Source of the DNA: Ceratodon purpureus
Lineage: Eukaryota > Streptophyta > Bryopsida > Pseudoditrichales > Ditrichaceae
DNA length: 64,000 nucleotides
NCBI GenBank assembly: GCA_014871385.1
Contig: CM026429.1
Coordinates: 11,019,409 to 11,083,408 of the forward strand
Direction of reading: 5' to 3'
A program made the translations under genes and the position numbers. Positions 35,095-46,756 of this stretch are shown piece after piece (position 1 is the stretch's first letter; each line of letters begins with the position of its first letter). Under the pieces are notes generated by a model. It searched no databases, was not told where the DNA came from, and saw only the letters and a program-made list of their open reading frames with translations.

Positions 35095-36380
35095 CTCCTG
35101 CAAAAATATGAGTAGATAGAGGCCAACATCCCTTCCAAACGAGATATCATGGGAAAGTTCGAGAGAGTCTGTACAGCCAGGTTGATCCTGTGGCTAGTAC
35201 ACTGGATCCCGAGTATGAAAGGGGCCAGTTTTTTAAACTGCGTAGTGACGCCGGTATGAGCACCCTGAAAGGTACTAACTCCATCTGCTCCAAAAGAAAC
35301 CAACTTACAAGCCACCTCCTCTCGGGTGAGACCACCTTCATTGAGAATTGCTTTCAGGATCACCTGAGTTAAGTGGTCGATGCTTCCATCTTCGGAGACA
35401 GAGGACAAGTGCAGCAAATGCGGCACTCTAACCTAGTCTTTGATGACATAAACATGCACCCTACACCATGCAGTATTGTCCACTGTAGTCACCTCATCGG
35501 CACTGATGGCGATCACATTGGCCCCCTGCACAACTGCTTTCAGAGCTTTTAGTACCACCAAATGCATGTGTTCACTTATATTCCAGCCCATGGTCTCACT
35601 CCAGTGTTTCCGCGGCACATTTTTCACCTTAAGGTGTTCCAACAACACATGACATCTCTCATAATCTACCATAGGACGACCATGACTTAGAATTTCAAAA
35701 AGAGCAGCAAGTTGCACCCCCTTTCTTTTGTTTTCGGCACCCAAATCTCCAGAGATCTGCTCAGCCACCGAGCCAGCTTCCTTTCACCCCGCCCAGAGCT
35801 TGCAGTTCTTGAGGTGCTTGCAATCAAGCTTAGTGTACGTATCTCCCACCCGCATCTCAGCCAAGGGTACTCCATCGAATCTGCAGGATCTCTTCCCCTC
35901 ATGCTTCTGCAAATTATCGTCCTTCGGCACCATCACCTTCCTTCTCCCATCAACAATTGTGCACATGGTGCACAACACACCAACAATATCACCGCGTGTG
36001 TCAAAAACACCCTCGGCCCAGACATACTTGGCTGCCCAGACCTCTTGCCACCGCCGAGTTGCGGCGTTGACCCCCATCCCCATGGCCTTCCTCTTCTTCA
36101 CAGATGCTTCACCACCGATCGCTCCCCCACCCTTGCGCTTCTTCACAGACCTGAGCACCGCGGAGGGGGCCATGGGCGAGGTCACAATGGCAGAGGAAGG
36201 CTCCCCCTCTGCCGGTGAGAAAATTGTCGACTCTGATGAATCAAATGGCCTCTGCACAGGCCGCGAAAGGGACTCCTCCAATCGAGTCTCGGACACATGC
36301 GTGACCTCATCACCTCCCCTGCCAAATACCCATCCAACCCAAAACGAGGACTCGGAACAAGATACTTCCCCAATCCACAT

Positions 36381-37403
36381 GAATTACGCCCAGATCCAAA
36401 AAACTTGACCTTCATGCCTGCCGGGAGGGTTAGAGGCCGCGGACCCATGGCACCAACAATCAACAACAAGGGAAATTTGGGCACGCAACAACAAGGGACT
36501 GTAAGCAAGGTAAAAGCACGAAATGAGGACTGCTGTGCACAACAAGGTCACAGTTAGTAAAGGCCGGAGGCAGCGAGCATATATATATAAACCGTGAAAT
36601 ACATGATTAGAAAAAAAAAACTTCTTGATTTTAAAACAATTGCCAAAATACAAGAATCAAGGAAGAGAAACTTAATCGGGACAAATAAATGATAAAAGAA
36701 TAAGTGCAAAATTGTTAGCTTTAAAAGATAAGATTCAATGGAAAAACCAAAAATCAAAGCAATGAAATCAAATAAGCAAAACTACTTATTAAAATTGAAT
36801 ACATGAATGCTACCAAAACTAACATGAACACATGTAAATAGACTACAAGCTATAGCACTTGACTATCATCTCGTTTACTAAAGTCTAATTTGGACTTGCC
36901 TAAAAACCATTTCCTTATATAAGCCTCATGAATCTTGTCAATCAACCACCTAATCTGGTGACACCTATTGCACAACGAGTTGTCTTGCAATATGTCTTCA
37001 TATTGTATAGGATTGTGCAAGCTAAAAAATTGGGCTTGCATCATAACATTAAAAATAAACAAGCAATTAAATATCGATGGTTATTTCTTCCAATTGGTTT
37101 TTATATTTGGTTGCTTCTTCAGTTCTATGTACATAGTAACCACCATGAACACCTTAAGTTGAAACTTGGATGCACAACCTTGCTAATTTTCTAGTAAACT
37201 AAAATCAATATCTATGCAACATCAAAGTAAGTCACGACTCATTAGTAGTGATGATTTTAGAACACAAATTACAACTTGTAAACTAAGGTCCATGTGTGAA
37301 ACACCAAAATCCCTTTTAATAAAGTAATGTGAAGAACACAGCTCTGAGGTATGCCTAGTGAACTGCGTATGCCATTACAGATGAACTTAGCGTCTCCATA
37401 CTC
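36381..37403. other. AT-rich intergenic region
   Basis: Between the hAT pseudogene and the MIR319 region. No gene or element ends seen. Confidence 0.35.
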
Positions 37404-37410
37404 TATAAAA
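37404..37410 (+). promoter_or_regulatory. possible TATA box for the MIR319 transcript
   Basis: TATAAAA sits where AT-rich sequence gives way to the more balanced sequence that contains the miR319 foldback about 1.15 kb downstream. The distance is compatible with a long or intron-containing primary transcript, but the link is inference. Confidence 0.25.
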
Positions 37411-38554
37411 CAAGGTCATTCATGTTTCAAGTTCTTAGATTTTTATCCAAATCTCAATCTGAAGATCACATTCTCCGTCACAGCATATAATTCTTAGACT
37501 TCAATCCAAAACCCAACGGGGGAGGCTACATCCAAAACCACAGTTGGCTTGCAACAGGGTAAGTTACGTGTCCCGTACAGGCTTGTGCCTTGAGTGTTTC
37601 ACTCCTGAAGTGTGCCTTCGAAGGCTTCAGTGTTCATCTTGCAAGTTTGCAACTATAAAGGAATTCCAACCATGCTTCCATTCTTCATTTATAGCAAGTA
37701 TACTAACTGTTGTCGGAGAGTTTGGGAAACCGGGAAGTTGGCACCTGCTGCCAAGTACATCCCTATGGTCCATGGACTATCTGGATTCGGGAGCGCGAGA
37801 AACCAACGCCTCCTGGAACATGCAGATGGTCTGGTGACAAGGTTGGATGCAAGGTGAAGGATAAGTTAAAGAAGTTTCAGTGTGATTGCGATAAGTACCA
37901 TTGCTGAGCTTGATCAACGTTGGACAACCTTGGACTGGTAGGAGCGTTTTTTCTACATTCGCAGGATGGAACTTGTGGCCTGCAGGAAGTTCCTATGATC
38001 GATCAATCGACCCATCGTGGTTGAACCCGGTAGGATCTTGTCGGTAGCAGGCGCCTCCAGATTCTGCCGGGGCCGGCTCTGATGTACTGAATCAATCCAA
38101 ATTAAGTAAGCTCCGGACCTTTTAAACTGGGTTGTGGTCTACTTGTTGGTTCAGTTGCAGGAAATTTGTTGCTTTCGTAGCGCCTCAAATCGATCGATGA
38201 GTACCAGTGAACCAGTTTGTGAACATTTCAGTACTTGCTAATTCCTGCTTGATATTCACGGTGTCTGTTATCCTTACTGTTGATGTGGACCAGGACCTGA
38301 GGCTAACTTCGACGTGCATAGCTCGATTCAAGGTTAATACAGTGTCCTGTCAATGGTTTTTGGTTTATGTGTTATTAACCAAAATAGTGAGTCGCATATA
38401 TGAGTGGAGTGCTCAATGCATAGGTGAAGGATGTCGAGTGATCACTGGGTAGGAAAGCTGGACAGGCCAGAGCAAAGGAGAACACTCTGTAGTCAGGTAA
38501 CTGAATCTCTTCGTTTTGAGTCATGTTTATGTCTCAAGTTGTTGCAGTTGTCTT

Positions 38555-38735
38555 AGTTAGTGTGGAGCTCTTTTCGGTCCAGTAGTGGTCAGTATCAAGA
38601 TTGTTCTGCTGCCGACTCAAACTTCCGGCTTCCAAATCATGAATAATATGTTTATTTGGAATCCGAATGTTTGATCCGGGAGCCGATCGATTTTGACCCC
38701 GGCGTCTCTTGGACTGAAGGGAGCTCCCCGTTCTC
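38555..38735 (+). ncRNA. MIR319: MIR319 precursor hairpin
   Basis: The 3' arm contains TTGGACTGAAGGGAGCTCCC at 38709-38728, identical to the conserved plant miR319 sequence. The 5' arm GGAGCTCTTTTCGGTCCAG (38564-38582) pairs with it over 19 consecutive positions including four G-U pairs. The stem continues inward with GGTCAG against TTGACC, TCAAAC (38617-38622) against GTTTGA (38669-38674), and a terminal stem of 12 positions with one mismatch (38626-38637 against 38654-38665). This long foldback with the mature RNA on the 3' arm is typical of MIR319, which is processed from the loop toward the base. miR319 targets TCP and, in mosses, MYB-type transcripts. No target is visible in this window. 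Confidence 0.93.
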
Positions 38736-41332
38736 CAAGGTTAAGTGTTGACAGACTCTCCACTCGGCAATATATGTCAGCAAGCCACGGTGGAGGCAGT
38801 GTAGTACTGACATGGATCAACTTCGATCCTTTGTTAGAATTGGATGAGCACACCGGGTCATGATGCATACGTATTGTTTCAACTAATTCCAAGCATGTAT
38901 TGCTAGATTTAAATTCTTACCTTAGAACGAGGTACAATGTTTATTAACAGTTTAAAGTAGTCGTCGCATTGTGTGGTTCACCAAATGGTTTTGGCTGGTT
39001 CAGTGATGATCATAAACATGAAAAATAAGCCACTCAGGTGGGAAATTAATTGTACTTCAAAAATTCCACTCAGAATTGGTGTGGCTAGATTCGTCATGTC
39101 TAGAAATTATTCTACCAGGTACTTGAAGTGAAATCGCTGCTTAGGTTAGGAAGGGATCCGTGTGGGTTTGCGGTAGACCCGCAGGCTTCAGGATTGTCAT
39201 TTCCCTGTGTGGGATTGCCTGTCGAACCTTACATTGGATTCTCACCGCTAGCGATGTATCCCGCACGGTAGATTATATCAATCGTCTAGAAGTTAATTTA
39301 TAATGAGGCAACAAAATTCGGTGACTCCTCCCAGATTCTTCCTGCAAGATAAGTTCTGGCCCAGAATAGAACATTACTGCAAGTATTTGAGTTGTTTAGA
39401 GTCGATTATGCATGAAAATTAGACTACTGTAACCCATGAGGAGCTGATACAAATCAAGCAATAAAACTTCTTTTTGAACATGTACATTATTGTAACTTTG
39501 ATGGTTTCAGGAGATGTTTTTGACTCCGTCGTTTCAGAATTCAGTTTTGGCTTCGAAAGTTACGTTTTGTGCATGGTTGTATCCTTGAACTGACGAGCAT
39601 TTAAGTTACATGGCGATCGATTGATTAGCATCTTTGAAGCTTAGTCTGAAAATTGTACATGATTCTATGGCTACATTCAGATGCCCCTTGAACTACCCTG
39701 GTTGCACTTGAGGACTTTGAAACTTGATTTCTAAATTTTTTAATGCCTCACTACAGCAGTTCCTCCTTCGCTCTACCATGATAAATTATGTCAGCATGAA
39801 CTACTGAGCTAGTGAACAAGTCAGGATTCAACGATCCGGCTAATAATCCGACATATTTACTACGTACGGTTCCAGGAATCTTATCTGCAAGAAGTACTGT
39901 TCGAACCTTTTTTTCCCCGGTGTTTTAAATTATGATTATTCAGCGGACAGAAAGCTATTTGATGCTTTTCTACAATGAAATGCTATGGCTATAGATCTAA
40001 ATATTCCAGAATGACTGGAGGTCTCCTTGAATGGAAACATCAATGTTCCGACTATGGACCATGGTCAACTTTGCTGTTCGCAATTCCCGTGGACACTTGA
40101 CATTAATCTTTGTGCAATTACTCTGGCTGCTGAGATAACACTCAGCAGCGTAGAATTTCCACTCAGTTCCATGAACCTCACAAGGGTTCATGGTGTGCCG
40201 TGATGAAAAGGACAGACCCTTGAACCAGCTAAAGGCTAGCCTATTGCAGCAGGGAAAGTATCATGATGGGCTCCTTCGTCAAGAGATCAGTTCGGATTGT
40301 TGTAGCAGAAGTTCAATCTAGGGTCGGTGCTAGGTGACCTGGGACAAGCTCTTGATAAGCTCAGTTTTTCAAACTGCCACCGGTTTGATGATATTGTACA
40401 ATCTGAAATGATGAAATTCACATAGGGAATTGCATATGCGACCCCGGAGTAGCCTGCAAGACTCAAGTGAATCATACGCCTGGCAACAGTACTCTACGAT
40501 ATCCCTCACATTATCACATAGTTTTTAAGTAATTTATGAACACGAATTAACATGTATCAGCACCGTCATTGCTATCTACTTTTGCAAAGTCTGAGCAAAT
40601 TAGCCACTGCAACATAATGTACCACCCTACCCGCGCAGAATCTTATCATGGTACCCCATGTTACTCGAAGCAGGCGTCCTGCAGGAAGTCCCAGAAATTA
40701 CAATTCAAGCAGCAGAAGCACCACCAAATCCATGATTTATCTGAATTCTCGCAGACACATATCAATCAAGTTTTGGTCCTAGCTTGGTCCTATCACATGA
40801 CAAGATTTAATGGGCACACAAGTCAAGTCTTCACGGGAGTCTCTACATGCCTGTAATATATATTCACTGCCAGATTCACTAGCTCCCTATATTCGTCCAC
40901 TCTACCGTATTGAATTATCTGCTAAGAATTCCAACAACACCAAATTTATGATCCTTGAACTCTAATTCCGTTAGTTGCAGTCAGTCCCGGACTCCGGTTG
41001 GTTGCAGTAAGTGCCCATAAATATTGTCACATTGCCCGGCTTCACAACGTCAGGACTAGAATTTCTAGGTCTCTATTAAGTTACACAATCTGCAGGCCAC
41101 AGGCGACCATGGTTTTTTTTTTTTTTTCTTTTTTTTTTTTGAGGCAAATGAACGAACAACCGTGGTCAGTTTCTACCAAAGTGCAAACTGAACCGTAACT
41201 ACGTGGTAATCGCACCTAGTACGATGGTCACCTCGCTCTGGATCAACCAGGACCTCCAATCAAACACTTAAATATGCAATATTGCCTCAGTGCAGGCTAT
41301 CGTATCGTGCAAGGGTTAAATTGTGTCCTTCC
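38736..41332. other. non-coding stretch downstream of MIR319
   Basis: Balanced base composition but no convincing coding exon. It contains a perfect 9-bp hairpin at 40169-40193 (CCATGAACC, 7-nt loop, GGTTCATGG) and a T-rich tract at about 41110-41141 interrupted by one C. Part of it may belong to the MIR319 primary transcript. Confidence 0.35.
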
Positions 41333-41366
41333 AGCTTCCTAGCTTCCTGAGCTTCCTAGCTTCCTG
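41333..41366 (+). repeat. 17-bp tandem repeat, two copies
   Basis: AGCTTCCTAGCTTCCTG occurs at 41333-41349 and again at 41350-41366, itself built from an AGCTTCCT subunit. Confidence 0.9.
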
Positions 41367-44300
41367 AGCCTGCTGAGTCCTGTGAGGCAATATTTAAGGG
41401 GAGCAGGGCACCAGTGCACATGACTTTCTCTCCTGGTCCAATTTGCAGTGGGATCTCCAGTACAGCATCCGAGTACGGAATCTGACTGACTCACTGGTCA
41501 GTGATTCTTGAACAACTGCAGCCTATACCTCAAGGCTCATAATATGATACGAGGAAGATTACGCAGGGCCGCGCTCAAGTGGCCTCTCGACACGGAATTT
41601 GACAGCTCCGGGACCCAGTCTCGTCCCATTCCGTGAGATGCTTCTCCGACTGTTGGATTACACCATCCTTGTCTTCATGTTGGATTACACCATGTGAGCC
41701 TGGGGATTTCACATGCAACAGTCCAACAGGCAAATTATTTAGAAATTCTTTCCTTCTTCCGACAAAAAATTCCTGTCTCGACTCTCTAGCATGTGATGCT
41801 TTCCCATTAAGTGCAACATCATGTACTCAGCTTTGCTTCTTTTTGCAAGAATCATAATCCACCCATCTTTCTTGAGGGGCTCTCTGCCACCATCAACACT
41901 CCTATTGTAATTTGTAAATTGTCCCGGAAATACTTTGAAATTAGTCATCCTAGAATGAATTATTTTGAAGAATAGACTTTTTCCTCATGTTTCTAGATCA
42001 AACAAAGCCTTGAAGCTCGCTGCTCTTTTCAAATCCTCACCGTCCTATCGCAAATTGAAGCAATTTATTATTTTGGATTGTGGTCCTTGAAAATTATATA
42101 ATTCTTGTTTTTTTTTTATTCTAGCCTATAAGGCCCACTTTATACACAGTCTAGGGCTGGCCCCTAGGGTAGACCGGATTGAACATTTTGTCAGCCTCCA
42201 ATCTGGCCCCCGAATTTGGTCTCAACTTGAAAGTTTGGGAGAAGGGAAACCTTGTACCAATTGCATCAAACTTGTCAAAATATTTTGGCACCAAAACATT
42301 GCCATATAGGATGCCATATAGGATAAATTGAAGTTCCAGTTCAACCCTAGTGTACAGCCTACGCTTGAGCCCAATTTAAAAAAATCAAGCCTTCAAGCAA
42401 TCTTATTGATTGAAATTTGAAGAGTTTGGGCTAGCCTTTAATCAAACTCCAAACATAAATTGGACGTTAATACAATTGCAAAAATAATTTCACCTAGGAA
42501 ATTTGGTTGAATTCTTGATTTTATAATACAACTTTGGCTAATTGGATTCAAAGTATTTTTTTATTGAAACGAAGTGGGTAGTAACTAGTGGGTTGATTAA
42601 AGTGGTTTCCTATTCTCCACTCCAAGAGTCCAAAGTGGTTGTGCAATGTGATAGAATCAAATTTTATCTTAATTTTCTTCTAAAATCTTCCGTCTTGATT
42701 CCTCACGACTCGATGCATGAGATAATCATGTCCACTTAAGATGCCCTTCCTATCCACATATTTGCAACATCTATTTCATAATTTGACGGTTCATAATTTA
42801 CTCATTTTAGCTTTAAAAAACGTAATCAGTGATCACTTGACTTGAGTTCAGATTTCAAATGCAAGTGATATACATGCAAGATATTTGAATGACTACTGAT
42901 TCAAATCTTATATGTGTCTTCCAAGAGAGGGAGTGGGGCAGGCAGACTTGCCTTATAACAGGACATATAACTATCAACAGTTCTGATGGTCTGCAGGTAC
43001 CAGGCCAACTTGCAAGGAGCCAGACTCACCCCGATTCCGGAAGTGGATGGCTTATGAGATCGTTCAAGTACCATGCAGTATCTTGTAATGTTTGAAGTTA
43101 TGTACAATGTGAGCCCTTCAGTTCAGGGTTTACAGCCAATGCCTGCATTGACATGGCCATGCAAGCTCACAGTTCTGAAGTTCAATTTGATTTGATGGAA
43201 GCAGATTTTGTGATCCGATAATTGATTTGTCTCCAATGTGCTCAAGATATCCAGCCTTTTCACGCATGGTCTTGTGTACTTCTCAGGACTGGTATGCGAC
43301 ATGGTGAACAGAATGCACGTTCCCGTACTTTCATGCACGTCAACTTGCATTATTAGGCACCAAGACTTCCAGAATTTTCTTGAGAAGCCCAAAATTACAT
43401 ACTGACTGCAGTCTACAAAGAAGTTTGCCACTTTTCATATAGCAGCATGTGTATAGGCACTTCAAGCAACTTTCATCCAGTAAGTTATGGTAATTGCAGG
43501 CATTTGTTCAACAAATTAAAGAAATAAAATATCTGCCCAAAATTTTAAAAAGCCCACTCTAAGATAATTGTCCTTTAGGGATTAATCATTCAAAAAACAA
43601 ATATATATTTAGAGGTGTATGAACGAGCAACCATGTATCATGTATGGTACTCCTTATTTATCTATATATAAGGTGAACACACCTATTTCTAACTTGATTG
43701 TAACATCAACATGTATGCATACTAGTGCCTTCTAAGTGCATATATAATACGTATACAATACCTCATAACCGGTATAGTGTGTACACGACATCAATCAATT
43801 TGTAGCTTTTTAATCCAAGATTATATTTTTTTAACAATGGTAGCATTGATAGTATGGAGAGGCTTAAAGGCTTTGACGGCAACAAATACATGGGATGTTG
43901 GAAATAGGCAATTTTGCCAATCTTTTCAACTCAAGATGCGGTGGCCAATGGCCATTTGCATGCCATCGTAAACGGTTTAGCATTTTTCTAATTTTTCACC
44001 TTAATAATTTTATCAATTACAATTTACGGACTATTTTGTAAAAATGTTTTGACACTTGCAAGGTATTCAGTGTTCTCAACAGTTTTCCACACCTTTGAAA
44101 AATCACTAGCACCATAAAAAGAGTTGCTAACACACCCGAGGACCGAGTCACAAATCACATTGGAAATAGGGGTGTCCACCATAGATATGGCCAGGCCCCA
44201 TATAGTCACTGCCTTATAGATATGAATCAAGTGAAGTGACATGTAAGGCCAACCTTTGACCTCACCTTCCCATAGACAAGCTTTCTGTCCAATCAGGGCA

Positions 44301-44857
44301 TTTCTCAAGTACTAACCCACTTGCTTAAGCTTAAGCCTGTCAAGCTCCTAATGTTTGAATATTTGCCTCTTCTAATGCACCGAAGGCCAGGACAGGACAA
44401 GCCAGTGTGGCCACCATTGTCTTTCAGACAGTTCTAGCAAAACCAAGCATGCCAAGCCAGACTTCAGTACGGTACCACGCTGCTAAACACAATTTTAATC
44501 CTGATTAAAAGAGAAGTAAAAAGGAAGTAGCTCCTGATTTTAATGCCATTGGTGATATTCATATTGGAATTTGGAGACGGAGTATACAAATGAACATTTG
44601 GAAAAGTGAATTGTACAACATGAAGCCTCATTGAAGGACTTGAGAAGTTGAGTCTCTTCCTTTGGTTACGGTTTGGGAGCTTTGAGCCGGGGCCGGTGCT
44701 TTTATTTTGAACTTATTCAAAAACGTGTTTAATTTCTATCAGTGAGCTTCGCACTACTGCGTTGCGTGTTTTACTGTAGTTACATACATCTATAAGTATT
44801 GTCTTGAAACTTTGTAACTATGACGAAACTGACACTTTCATATTACAATTCATAACT
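41367..44857. other. gene-free stretch
   Basis: No coding region is supported. 43570-43585 reads GTCCTTTAGGGATTAA, the sequence of a TTAA-type element right end, without a partner upstream. Confidence 0.35.
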
Positions 44858-44925
44858 ATGACTATCATTTATTTTTGATAAATGACTATCATTTATTTTT
44901 GATAAATGACTATCATGTATTTATT
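44858..44925 (+). repeat. 24-bp tandem repeat, about 2.6 copies
   Basis: Units beginning ATGACTATCATTTATTTTTG start at 44858, 44882 and 44906, the last one diverging after ATGACTATCATGTATTTA. Confidence 0.85.
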
Positions 44926-44950
44926 AATGACTATAGTTTACTTTGATCTA

Positions 44951-45557
44951 AAATATATACAATATTCTCTAAGAACTTTTACTTTTGAATCCACTCCCAA
45001 ATTTGGTTTTAAAAATAAAATCTTTTATTACTTTTTTACTTTAGCTTCATTATATAAGATCTTCACCACATAAAATCATTTTATATTATTCAAAATATAA
45101 GGCTTGTGACTATTTTCAAGGCCCTTTCCCACGTTATTTTTTAGTGAACTAATATCATCTCAGAAAGTTAAACAAGTTGATCCATACACGTGAGTTAATT
45201 TTTAAAGCATAATGGCCCTCAATGTTGCATTATGGAGTCATTATAGTCATCTTATAAATGAATATCACTTATTTTAATATTAAATATATACAATGTTTTC
45301 TAAGAACTTTTGCTTTTGAATCCACTTTCAGTTTTAAAAATAAAAACTTTTATTATTCTTTTACTTTAGCTTCATTATATAAGATCTTCATCACATAAGA
45401 TCATTTTATATTACTCAAAGTATAAAGCTCGTGACCATTCTCATTAGACTTCCACGTGTGACGTATTCAATAGAATAAATTTATTTCATAAAAAGAAATA
45501 AGTTGATCTTATTACGTGAGTTATTACACGATAGCCTTTAATGGTGCATTATGGAGT
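44951..45557 (+). repeat. tandem duplication of F-box promoter and first codons
   Basis: Segment 44951-45237 and segment 45292-45557 are collinear. They share AAATATATACAAT, CTAAGAACTTTT.CTTTTGAA, TTTAGCTTCATTATATAAGA, AAGTTGATC, ACGTGAGTTA and finally TG(T/G)TGCATTATGGAGTC. The second copy runs into the F-box reading frame. The first stops after the equivalent of about 14 codons, so it is a truncated promoter-plus-5' duplicate. Confidence 0.8.
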
Positions 45558-46756
45558 CAACTTCCTTTGGAAGTCATTGAACAAATATTGTCTTTTCTAC
45601 CCATGCCGGATTTGTGTAGATATTGCACTACATGCAAAACATGGAATGAGCTCATCAACAACCCCACCTTTAGTGTGCTATATGTGCGCAATAGGAATAA
45701 ACATTCACCTTTTATAGCAATACATTCTATTACCACTTCTTATCAAAATGGACATAGAGTGTATACAGATGGGAGCCAAGTATTGTGTTTCCTTGACATT
45801 GGCTCAAAGAAATGGTACTCAATGAAACCTTGTGATGCTCTTGAAACGTCATTTTCATTTGACTATCAAGATTTTGAAATTGTGGCAATGGACGGAGGGC
45901 TTCTGCTTCTCAGAGCTCTCAAGAGAGCTTCTATACCATGTCATCATGAAAGTGGTTGTACACAACTATGTGTATGGAATCCCATAAAAGACATGAAGAT
46001 TAAACTACCATGCTTACCTAATCATGACAGTGATTTACTCATCGATCTTATTGTTGATGACATTGCCGAGACTTTCAAGGTATTTATTATGGGACGAGAT
46101 TCGAAAAGTCGTGTGGTGGACATGTATGATTCCGTTATGAAGGAGTGGAAGACCTCAAACAAACTTGGATTCAATGAACAATATAAGAATATTGGAAATC
46201 CTACAAAGTATTGTATTTCAAAATCTTTTTTACATTCTATGTGTTGTATATGATGATAACTCTAGTTATTGTACTCACTATGGATTATGGAGGTACAACT
46301 ATGTTTCAGATATTTGGGAAAGATTGCATTTTGCGGAGGGTTGCTTGTTTGAACAAGTTTACATAGAGTATCAGTTTGGAATGATTGGACAATTTGTTGT
46401 AAGCGGCAAGCGTCTTTTTGTGACGTATCGGCGTACAATACAAAATGTATTTCAAGTGCATGAAATTGATATCCAAAGAAGGTCTACGAAGGTATTGTTG
46501 ACATGGACAAGAAGGCACATTATGAGAATTTTTGACATAGATGAACAATATTCTCCTAGCATTCATGTTATCAGTTTCAATAAGTCCTTCATGAATCATA
46601 GTTGTGTCCAATTTTTCAAGAAATATTGTTATTTTTGATGTAGAAACAAAAGAGACATGTTTTGAGTGGCCTCAACTTCCTTTGAGAGAATTAATAGAGC
46701 AGTATTCATTGATGGGGATGCAAATGGACTTCCTTCTTCCTGGTACACTTAAGTAA
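45516..46756 (+). pseudogene. F-box protein gene with two frameshifts
   Basis: The N-terminus carries an F-box, WSQLPLEVIEQILSFLPMPD followed by CRYCTTCKTWNELINNPTF (about residues 13-55), the Skp1-binding module of SCF ubiquitin ligases. A kelch or F-box-associated type region follows (WYSMKPCDA, LCVWNPIKDMKIKLPCLP, DSVMKEWKT). Frame 1 covers 45516 to about 46250. The protein then continues one base later in frame (YDDNSSYC to HVISFNKSFM), and shifts again near 46605-46625 into NIVIFDVETKETCFEWPQLP, ending at TAA 46754-46756. Both shifts equal one extra base, near or in T runs (TTTTTT about 46227-46232, TTTTT about 46611-46615). The total would be about 413 residues. No intron is needed. It may be a recent pseudogene or an assembly artefact. 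Confidence 0.75.

Larger units (their letters stand above)
32655..36380 (-). pseudogene. hAT-transposase-derived gene, disabled
   Basis: Read on the minus strand, the pieces follow the order of a hAT-type transposase. First comes a Ser/Lys-rich N-terminus with a possible zinc finger (CTMC, then LQKH; 36380-35784). The middle runs from VAEQISGDLG through SADEVTTVD (35768-35433) and FGADGVSTFQGAHTGVTTQF with CTSHRINLAVQ (35426-35100). Later pieces are FICDFLEAIKVAQGELAAKY (34400-34083) and a C-terminal hAT dimerisation-like region, FGIIYPQYW to VLGSVEDETREV (33295-32655). Damage includes a one-base shift in GGCGGGG near 35775, a TAG at 35430-35432 where KDWVRVP would be expected, a nested MITE, stops near 34642 and 34499, and a one-base shift in CCCC near 33068. 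It resembles the zinc-finger-862-like hAT proteins. Confidence 0.75.

Noticed and set aside
35712..36408. Long plus-strand open frames (168 and 226 codons)
   Set aside because: They are antisense to the N-terminal part of the hAT-derived gene, whose minus-strand frames carry recognisable motifs.
40169..40193. Perfect 9-bp hairpin as a terminator or small RNA
   Set aside because: Too short for a plant miRNA precursor, and rho-independent terminators do not apply to nuclear genes. Probably chance.
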